From: Rhodanobacteraceae bacterium ZG21-1
GTDB lineage: Bacteria > Pseudomonadota > Gammaproteobacteria > Xanthomonadales > Rhodanobacteraceae
Direction of reading: 5' to 3'
Assembly: GCA_021390615.1 (NCBI GenBank)
Contig: JAJEJU010000025.1
Coordinates: forward strand, 1,488,001 to 1,552,000
Length of the DNA: 64,000 bases
In this document: piece by piece, positions 58,328-64,000 of the stretch
How the letters are laid out: the number at the start of each line of letters is the position of its first letter
How positions within the stretch are numbered: position 1 is the first letter of the stretch
Made by a program: the position numbers and the translations under genes
The notes under the pieces: generated by a model
Database searches by the model: none
What the model was told of the DNA's origin: nothing
The model's input: the letters and a program-made list of their open reading frames with translations, nothing else

Positions 58328-60979
58328 TTACAGCCAGTGTCCATAGCGGCGGATATAGAAGCGCTTCATGATTTGAGTGAGCACGCAGTAGGCCAGCACG
58401 GTCACCGCCAGCCAGCCGAAGTAGGCCTGCGGCAGTTCCATCATCTTCAGCTTGATGCCGAGGCCGGTGAACGGGATGGCCAGGCCGATCGCGATGATCG
58501 CGGTGGTCAGCCCCAGCACCGGCGCCGTGGCCATGCTTTGCACGAACGGGATGCGGCGCGTGCGGATCATGTGCACCACCAGGGTCTGCGTGAGCAGGCT
58601 CTCGATGAACCAGCCCGACTGGAACAGCGTCTGGTGCGCCTCGCTGTTGGCGCCGAACACGAACCACAGCAGGGCGAAGGTGGTGATGTCGAACACCGAG
58701 CTGGTCGGCCCGATCCAGAACATGAAACGGCCGATGTCGCTGGCGTTCCACTTGCGCGGCTTGCGCAGGTATTCGTCGTCCATGCGGTCGAACGGGATCG
58801 ACAGCTGCGAGATGTCGTACAGCAGGTTCAGCACCAGCACCTGCAGCGGCAGCATCGGCAGGAACGGCAGGAAGAAGCTGGCCACCACCATGCTCAGCAC
58901 GTTGCCGAAGTTGGAGCTGGCGGTCATCTTGATGTACTTGATGATATTGCCGAAGGTGACGCGCCCCTCGAGCACGCCCTCCTCCAGCACCATCAGGTTC
59001 TTTTCCAGCAGGATGATGTCGGCCGACTCCTTCGCGATGTCCGTGGCGGTGTCCACCGAGATGCCCACGTCCGCCTCGCGCAGCGCCGGCGCATCGTTGA
59101 TGCCGTCGCCGAGGAAGCCGACCGTGTGGCCCTGGCGCTGCAGCGACTTCACCACGCGCGCCTTCTGCAGCGGCGACATCTTGGCGAACACGGTGGTGCG
59201 CTTGACCAGCTCGTCCAGCGCCGCATCGTCCAGCGGCTCGATGTGCTTGCCCTGCGCGGAGTGCTCGACGTTGAGCCCGACCTCGCGGCAGATCTTGCGC
59301 GTCACCGCCTCATTGTCGCCGGTGATCACCTTCACCTCGACGCCGTGGTGATGCAGCGCGGCGATGGCGGTGGCGGCCGAGTCCTTCGGCGGATCGAGGA
59401 AGGCCAGACAGCCGACTGCGATCAGTTCCTGCTCGTCCTTCACGCCGTAGGTGCCGCCGTGCGGCGCGGCCTGCTTGATCGCCACCACCAGCACGCGCAG
59501 GCCGTCCTCGTTGAGCTCGCGCGTCATCGCCTTGATCTCGCGGCGACGCTCCTCGGTCATCGGCACGATCTCGTCGCCGCGGCGTTCCTGGGTGGAGATC
59601 GCCAGCATTTCTTCCACCGCGCCCTTGCAGATCAGCAGGTGCCGGCCGTCGCCGCCGTCCAGCACCACCGACATGCGCCGGCGCTGGAAGTCGAACGGGA
59701 TCTCGTCGACCACGCGGAAGCGCGCCACCGTGCCTTCCAGGTCGCGATGCGCCAGCACCGCCTTGTCCATCAGGTTCTTCAGGCCGGTCTGGAAGTGGCT
59801 GTTGAGGTAGCCGTACTCCAGCGCGTCCTCCGACTCCTCGCCGTCCAGGTCGAGGTGGCGCTCCAGCACGATCTTGTCCAGCGTCAGCGTGCCGGTCTTG
59901 TCGGTGCACAGCACGTCCATCGCGCCGAAGTTCTGGATCGCGTTGAGCCGCTTCACCACCACCTTGCGCTTGGACATGGCGATCGCGCCCTTGCCCAGGT
60001 TGGCGGTGACGATCAGCGGCAGCATCTCCGGGGTCAGGCCCACCGCCACCGACAGCGCGAACAGCAGCGCGTCGAAGAAGCCCTGCTTGTACCACTGGAT
60101 CGCCAGCACGATCGGCACCATCACCAGCATGAAGCGGATCAGCAGCCAGCTGACGCTCTTCACGCCGCGGTCGAAGCTGGTCTGCACGCGCTCGCCGACG
60201 ATGCTGCGCGCCAGCGAACCCAGGTAGGTGCGCGCGCCGGTCGCCACCACCACCGCGCTGGCCGAGCCGCTGACCACGTTGGTGCCCATGTAGCAGACCG
60301 TGCCCAGGTCCAGCGGATTGTCCGGTGCCGTGGCGTGCTCGCCGGCCTCGATCTGCGCCAGCGTGGGCGGCGCCTTCTCCACCGGCAGCGACTCGCCGGT
60401 GAGGATGGCCTGGCTGATGAACAGGTCCTTGGCGGCCAGCAGGCGCAGGTCGGCGGGCACCATGTCGCCCGCGCCCAGATGCACGATGTCGCCGGCGACC
60501 AGCTCGTTGACCGGCACCTCGATCCGCTCGCTGTGGCCGTCCGAGGCGCGCCGGGTCACCGTGGCGGTGTTGTGCACCATCGCCTTGAGCTTCTCGGCCG
60601 CCTTCGAGGAGCGGTACTCCTGGGTGAAGCTGAGCAGCACGCTGATGCCCACCATCACCCCGATGATGATCGGACCCGACAGGTCGTCGGGGGTCACGAA
60701 CACCTGCACCACCGCCAGGATCAGCAGCACCACGATGAACGGGTTCATGAAGGCGCGCAGCAGCTGGCGCGACCAGTGCGGCGGCTTCTCGTGCGACACC
60801 TCGTTGACGCCGTCGCGATCCAGCCGCTCGTCGATCTGTTCCTCGTTGAGGCCGGCGGCGCTGGTCTCCAGCGAGGCCAGCAGCGCGTCGCGCTCGCGGA
60901 ACGCCTCCTGCGCCACGGCAACCCGCACGGCGGCTGACCCGCTCTTGCCCGCAGCGGACGGGATCACTTGCTTGATCAT
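58328..60979 (-). CDS. mgtA: Mg2+-importing P-type ATPase
   Basis: 883-aa P3B ATPase of the MgtA/MgtB family, which imports Mg2+ when it is scarce. Motifs in order: NPFIVVLLILAVVQVF (first helices), ILTGESLPVEK (actuator TGES), ALSVAVGLTPEMLPLIVTANL (helix 4, with the family's TPEMLP), DKTGTLTLDK with the phosphorylated Asp360, and GDGINDAPALREADVGISVD (hinge). The start is ATG 60979 with GGATAA upstream. It is preceded by a 150-base hairpin-rich spacer and a small ORF, a leader layout like that of regulated mgt genes elsewhere. Confidence 0.93.
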   Translation of the reverse strand: MIKQVIPSAAGKSGSAAVRVAVAQEAFRERDALLASLETSAAGLNEEQIDERLDRDGVNEVSHEKPPHWSRQLLRAFMNPFIVVLLILAVVQVFVTPDDLSGPIIIGVMVGISVLLSFTQEYRSSKAAEKLKAMVHNTATVTRRASDGHSERIEVPVNELVAGDIVHLGAGDMVPADLRLLAAKDLFISQAILTGESLPVEKAPPTLAQIEAGEHATAPDNPLDLGTVCYMGTNVVSGSASAVVVATGARTYLGSLARSIVGERVQTSFDRGVKSVSWLLIRFMLVMVPIVLAIQWYKQGFFDALLFALSVAVGLTPEMLPLIVTANLGKGAIAMSKRKVVVKRLNAIQNFGAMDVLCTDKTGTLTLDKIVLERHLDLDGEESEDALEYGYLNSHFQTGLKNLMDKAVLAHRDLEGTVARFRVVDEIPFDFQRRRMSVVLDGGDGRHLLICKGAVEEMLAISTQERRGDEIVPMTEERRREIKAMTRELNEDGLRVLVVAIKQAAPHGGTYGVKDEQELIAVGCLAFLDPPKDSAATAIAALHHHGVEVKVITGDNEAVTRKICREVGLNVEHSAQGKHIEPLDDAALDELVKRTTVFAKMSPLQKARVVKSLQRQGHTVGFLGDGINDAPALREADVGISVDTATDIAKESADIILLEKNLMVLEEGVLEGRVTFGNIIKYIKMTASSNFGNVLSMVVASFFLPFLPMLPLQVLVLNLLYDISQLSIPFDRMDDEYLRKPRKWNASDIGRFMFWIGPTSSVFDITTFALLWFVFGANSEAHQTLFQSGWFIESLLTQTLVVHMIRTRRIPFVQSMATAPVLGLTTAIIAIGLAIPFTGLGIKLKMMELPQAYFGWLAVTVLAYCVLTQIMKRFYIRRYGHWL

Positions 60980-61129
60980 GGTGTTATCCGGGGATTTCGG
61001 TGGAGCCCGCCGCCGCGGGCAGCGGCGGGGCGAGACCGTGCGCGAGGCACGCGGCGTACGGCGATCGTCAGTGCGATCGCGACCGCTCCGTCAGCGACGG
61101 AGGCCAGGTCTTGCGAAGGGCATGCAGCT
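60980..61129 (-). promoter_or_regulatory. Structured spacer between leader ORF and mgtA
   Basis: Three perfect 7-bp hairpins stand in this 150-base stretch: 61086-61102 (CTCCGTC/GACGGAG), 61061-61080 (GCGATCG/CGATCGC) and 61007-61028 (CCGCCGC/GCGGCGG). None is followed by a T-run. Such structures could control Rho access or ribosome entry of mgtA in response to Mg2+; this is inference by analogy with enterobacterial mgtA leaders. Confidence 0.5.
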
Positions 61130-61384
61130 TCATGCCTGCCTGGATAACAGAACTTTGTTGCTGCGAGTTTGCAGCGAACGCTGGGCGGCGGCGCGGGCCG
61201 CGGCGGCGGCGCGGGCGGCAGCCAGATCGGCGGCCGGGCGCGGCAGCTCGATCACGGCCGCTTCGGCCGCTGGGGACAGCGGCGCGGGAACCGTGATGGA
61301 ACGGGGAAGCCGTGCCTTCTGGCGGCTGGACGGCAGCAGGCCGCGCAGGCTACGCAGAAAACCGAGATCGCGAAGGAGTTTCAT
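61130..61384 (-). CDS. Small Ala/Arg-rich ORF in the mgtA leader
   Basis: 84 aa. ATG 61384 is preceded by GAGGAG at eight bases. The product starts MKLLRDLGFLRSLRGLLPSS, with a Pro-containing middle (LPRSITVPAPLSP) and an Ala/Arg repeat (LAAARAAAAARAAAQR) near the end. I do not recognise it. Its position, with a strong ribosome site and hairpins on both sides, makes a leader or regulatory peptide possible; a small membrane-associated partner is the alternative. Coding status is uncertain. Confidence 0.5.
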   Translation of the reverse strand: MKLLRDLGFLRSLRGLLPSSRQKARLPRSITVPAPLSPAAEAAVIELPRPAADLAAARAAAAARAAAQRSLQTRSNKVLLSRQA

Positions 61385-61400
61385 GGCCCATCTCCTCGTT

Positions 61401-61458
61401 ACGGCGCTACGGCGCCGTCGAGGGGGCCGGATTTCCCTAGTCTAGGAAAACGCCGGCC
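61401..61458 (-). promoter_or_regulatory. Two stem-loops before the mgtA leader ORF
   Basis: 61401-61418 is ACGGCG/CGCCGT with a six-base loop, directly before the ribosome site of the small ORF. 61425-61458 is GGCCGG/CCGGCC enclosing a second dyad around TTTCCCTAG and CTAGGAAA. Together they form the 5' part of the likely mgtA leader RNA. Confidence 0.45.
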
Positions 61459-61652
61459 GACCGCAGGCGGTCGCCGCAGAGAACCAGCTTGTGATGCAGT
61501 GTCGACATCCGATGCTCGCGGATGACGACCTTGCGACTAGGGTAAACGTCCATATGCCTTGGTTTGGTAGGACAGGGAGCCGACCGCACGTGATGCGCGG
61601 AAGGCGCGCGTATTGTCTTGCCGCAATGCGGCAGTGTCAACCCGCCACGGAA

Positions 61653-61686
61653 CAAAAAATCGCTGCCGCGTGCAGGGCCTGCAGCG
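61653..61686 (-). terminator. Intrinsic terminator after ctaB
   Basis: On the minus strand CGCTGC and GCAGCG pair around an inner TGCAGG/CCTGCA stem and run into ATTTTTTG. It lies 38 bases after the ctaB stop and separates the heme A genes from the mgtA leader. Confidence 0.7.
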
Positions 61687-61724
61687 AATCGTCGATCGGC
61701 CTCGCGCCGGACGGGCGGCGTCGC

Positions 61725-62630
61725 TCAAACCACCCGCTGCAGCAGCATGCCGGTCGGGTGCAGCGGCCCGAGGATCCAGTGGTCCGCCAGCAACAGGGCG
61801 AACAGCACCATTAGGTAGAGGATCGAGTAGTTGAACACGCGCATCGCGAAGAACTCGTCCGGCGGATGCAGCAGGCGCACGGCGTAGTAGAGGAAGCCCA
61901 GGCCGAGCACCGCCGCGCCGCCCAGGTAGAGCAGGCCGCTGTAGCCCATGATGGTCGGCAGCAGGGTCACCAGCAGCAGCAGCACGGTGTAGAACAACAC
62001 CTGCCAGCGCGTGTACGTCACGCCGTGGGTCACCGGCAGCATCGGCACGCCGGCGCGCGCGTAGTCGTCGCGGCGGAAGATCGCCAGCGCCCAGAAATGC
62101 GGCGGCGTCCACACGAAGATGATCAGGCACAGCTGCAGCGCGAACGGATGCAGCGCACCGGTCACCGCGGTCCAGCCCAGCACCGGCGGAATCGCGCCGG
62201 CCAGGCCGCCGATCACGATGTTCTGCGGCGTGGCGCGCTTGAGGTAGGCGGTATACACCAGCGCATAGCCGATCAGGCCGGCGAAGGTGAGCAGCGCGGT
62301 CAGTGCGTTGACCAGCAGCACCAGCACCAGCATCGAGACGATGCCCAGCGCGACGGCGAACAGCAGCACCTGGCGCGCGGTGAGCTGGCCGGTCGCCAGC
62401 GGGCGGCGGGCGGTGCGCGCCATCAGCTTGTCGATGCGCTCGTCGATCAGGTGATTGAAGGCCGCCGCCGACGCGGAGGCCAGCCAGATGCCCAGCGTGC
62501 CGAACACCAGGGCGCGCCATGGCGGAATGCCCGGCACCGCGAGGAACATGCCGATCACCGCGCAGAACACCAGCAGCGCGACCACGCGCGGCTTGGTCAG
62601 CTCCAGGTATTGGCGGACGTGGCCACTCAT
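61725..62630 (-). CDS. ctaB: Protoheme IX farnesyltransferase (heme O synthase)
   Basis: 301-aa inner-membrane UbiA-type prenyltransferase that attaches farnesyl to heme b to give heme O. Motifs: [10 protein letters not shown] at the N-terminus, [20 protein letters not shown] with the first Asp-rich site, and [24 protein letters not shown], the family signature, followed by [14 protein letters not shown]. Nine helices. Its ATG shares a base with the stop of ctaA (TGATG), so the two steps to heme A are translationally coupled. No sco1 gene follows, which is a difference from some relatives. Confidence 0.95.
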   Translation of the reverse strand: MSGHVRQYLELTKPRVVALLVFCAVIGMFLAVPGIPPWRALVFGTLGIWLASASAAAFNHLIDERIDKLMARTARRPLATGQLTARQVLLFAVALGIVSMLVLVLLVNALTALLTFAGLIGYALVYTAYLKRATPQNIVIGGLAGAIPPVLGWTAVTGALHPFALQLCLIIFVWTPPHFWALAIFRRDDYARAGVPMLPVTHGVTYTRWQVLFYTVLLLLVTLLPTIMGYSGLLYLGGAAVLGLGFLYYAVRLLHPPDEFFAMRVFNYSILYLMVLFALLLADHWILGPLHPTGMLLQRVV

Positions 62631-63808
62631 CAGACAGCCTCCATGCGATGGGAGATCGGCAGCGGCATGCGCGGCTGGGTCCGCGCGAGCGTCGCCAGCA
62701 GGGTGAACAGCAGCAGTTCGGCGACGCCGTTGTGCAAGGTGGCCACCGCCAGCGGCAGGCCGAAGTGCACATTGCTGATGCCGAGCAGCACCTGGGTCAG
62801 CAGCACCGCGGCCACCGCCGCGGCGAAGCCGCGCAGGCCCTGCCGGGCGAGTCGCCAGGCCAGCCAGGACAGATAGCAGAACACCACCAGCGCGCCGCCG
62901 CGATGGGCAAGCTGGATCGCGCTGCGCGCCGCCATGTCGAGCACGCCGCCCTCGTAGTTCACGCCGATCCCGCGCCACAGCACGAAGCCCTGCTGGAAAT
63001 CGGTCGGCGGCAGCCACTGGCCCAGGCAGGTCGGGAAGTCGGTGCCGCAGGCCAGCGCCGCATAGTTGGAGGAAGTCCAGCCGCCCAGCGCGATCTGCGC
63101 CAGCAGCAGCACGATGCCCAGCACCACCCAGCCGCGCACGCGCGCCAGGCGCTGGTCCTCGGCGCCCACTCCGGCATAGCGCAGCGCCGCCCAGGCCAGC
63201 AGGGCGAAGGTGGTGATGCCGCCCAGCAGATGGCCGAGCACCACGACGGGCTTGAGCAGCAGGGTCACCGTCCACATGCCGAGCATGGCCTGGAAGATCA
63301 CCACGGCGAAGGCCAGCACGCTGATCCGCCAGGCGCCATGGCGCTGCAGCCGGATCGCCGCGAACAGCGGCAAGGCGATCGCCAGCGCCGCCAGCAGGGA
63401 CGAGAACACGCGTTCGCCATGCAGGTACAGACCGAGTCCGATCGCCGCGAACACCGCCGCCCCGATCAGGGTGAAGCGCACCCAGGCAGGCCGCCAGCCG
63501 GCAATCAGGGCCAGCGCGAAGACCAGGGTGCCGAGGGTGCCGGCCAGCATGCGGTGCACCTGCTCGCGCCAGGTCTTGTCGTTCTCCACCGGGCGGCCGG
63601 GAAAGGCCTGGTTCGCGCTGGCGATCTCGTGCGCATGCTCCGGCCAGGTGGCGCGACCGTAGCAGGTCGGCCAGTCCGGGCAGGACAGGCCCGCGTTGGA
63701 GAGGCGCACGAAGGCGCCGAACATCACCAGGCCGAACGCGAACAGGGCGGCGAGCAGGGTCAGGCCGCGCAGGACTTTCACGGCGGAGACGGAGGTCGGC
63801 GGCAGCAT
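62630..63808 (-). CDS. ctaA: Heme A synthase
   Basis: 392-aa inner-membrane COX15/CtaA protein that oxidises the C8 methyl of heme O to heme A for cytochrome oxidase. Eight helices in two four-helix bundles; the His ligands are in [31 protein letters not shown] and [10 protein letters not shown]. The Cys pair CPDWPTC in the first loop and CGTDFPTC in the second are typical. The start is ATG 63808, whose base is shared with the stop of the gene upstream (TGATG). Confidence 0.95.
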   Translation of the reverse strand: MLPPTSVSAVKVLRGLTLLAALFAFGLVMFGAFVRLSNAGLSCPDWPTCYGRATWPEHAHEIASANQAFPGRPVENDKTWREQVHRMLAGTLGTLVFALALIAGWRPAWVRFTLIGAAVFAAIGLGLYLHGERVFSSLLAALAIALPLFAAIRLQRHGAWRISVLAFAVVIFQAMLGMWTVTLLLKPVVVLGHLLGGITTFALLAWAALRYAGVGAEDQRLARVRGWVVLGIVLLLAQIALGGWTSSNYAALACGTDFPTCLGQWLPPTDFQQGFVLWRGIGVNYEGGVLDMAARSAIQLAHRGGALVVFCYLSWLAWRLARQGLRGFAAAVAAVLLTQVLLGISNVHFGLPLAVATLHNGVAELLLFTLLATLARTQPRMPLPISHRMEAV

Positions 63809-64000
63809 CAACGGATCACCTTCTGCAGATCCTTGCGCAGCCCGGAAGGATCGAAGCCGGCAGGATAGCGCGACAGCGCGGTGCCGTCGGATTCCACCAG
63901 CAACGCGCTGACGCTGTCCGCGTCGCTCGGGCGATAGGCCGCCAGCTTGCCGTCGACGTCGTTGCCGATCTGCCAGTAGTTCCGCATGCCGTCGCGACTG
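63808..64000 (-). CDS. C-terminal part of a small cytochrome-oxidase-cluster protein
   Basis: Only the last 63 codons are visible; the gene continues past the right edge. The end reads [20 protein letters not shown], then [20 protein letters not shown] and [10 protein letters not shown]. It looks like a thioredoxin-like or membrane-anchored protein found before ctaA in Xanthomonadales, where it stands among cytochrome oxidase assembly genes. Its TGA overlaps the ctaA ATG, so it is cotranscribed. Function is unknown. Confidence 0.65.
   Translation of the reverse strand, partial: SRDGMRNYWQIGNDVDGKLAAYRPSDADSVSALLVESDGTALSRYPAGFDPSGLRKDLQKVIR

Noticed and set aside
1-64000. CRISPR arrays, rRNA, prophage or complete secretion systems
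   Set aside because: Looked for and not seen: no regular spacer arrays, no rRNA motifs, no phage structural genes, and no virB/virD genes.

Overview
The window is about 70% GC DNA, densely packed with genes. Gene content and order point to a member of the Xanthomonadales, most like the Rhodanobacteraceae (Rhodanobacter, Dyella, Frateuria or Luteibacter type). The signs are the engB / cytochrome c4 / dsbA block, the rpsU-yqeY-dnaG region facing tsaD, ctaA-ctaB, folB-folK, and an effector carrying the Xanthomonadales type IV secretion signal (XVIPCD). This placement is inference; no rRNA or tRNA gene is present to settle it.

Layout. 1-9.5 kb: the end of an exported protein, bioD, a free-methionine-R-sulfoxide reductase, engB, diheme cytochrome c4, two DsbA-like lipoproteins flanking a glutathione transferase, an exo/endonuclease-family protein and a membrane glycoside hydrolase of family 17. 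9.6-24 kb: lytic transglycosylase, an NDUFA9-like oxidoreductase, cca, an LTA-synthase-like enzyme, a LysR/MFS divergent pair, a stretch of degenerate ~137-bp repeats, a MidA-type methyltransferase and a TonB-dependent receptor. 24-32.7 kb: an EcsC-like protein, pteridine reductase, the proteasome-like peptidase Anbu facing its usual partners (alpha-E protein and circularly permuted ATP-grasp enzyme), folK, folB, tsaD, rpsU and yqeY. 33-38.6 kb: an S41 peptidase on the opposite strand that separates yqeY from dnaG, a WrbA-like flavoprotein and a DedA protein ending in a textbook terminator.

38.6-41.5 kb is clearly lower in GC and reads as a small acquired island. It holds a secreted DUF1311/LprI-like protein, probably an immunity protein, followed by a peptidoglycan-targeting effector with an XVIPCD. 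The effector frame is cut by an in-frame amber codon, but its Gln-rich tail continues for 57 more codons. A decayed secreted-protein gene follows. No type IV secretion machinery lies in the window.

41.5-48 kb: four codirectional genes (AEC carrier, malic enzyme, OprO/P-type porin, secreted esterase) face a LysR regulator whose start is preceded by a perfect inverted repeat; together they look like a small organic-acid or ester utilisation system. 48-56.3 kb: a CPA1 antiporter, an SseB-like protein and a complete heavy-metal RND efflux operon (fusion protein, CzcA-type pump, outer-membrane factor). 56.5-64 kb: a Na/Pi cotransporter, an MgtA-type Mg2+ ATPase preceded by a hairpin-rich leader that contains an 84-codon ORF, and the heme A synthesis pair ctaA-ctaB with the end of a cytochrome-oxidase-assembly-cluster gene at the right edge.
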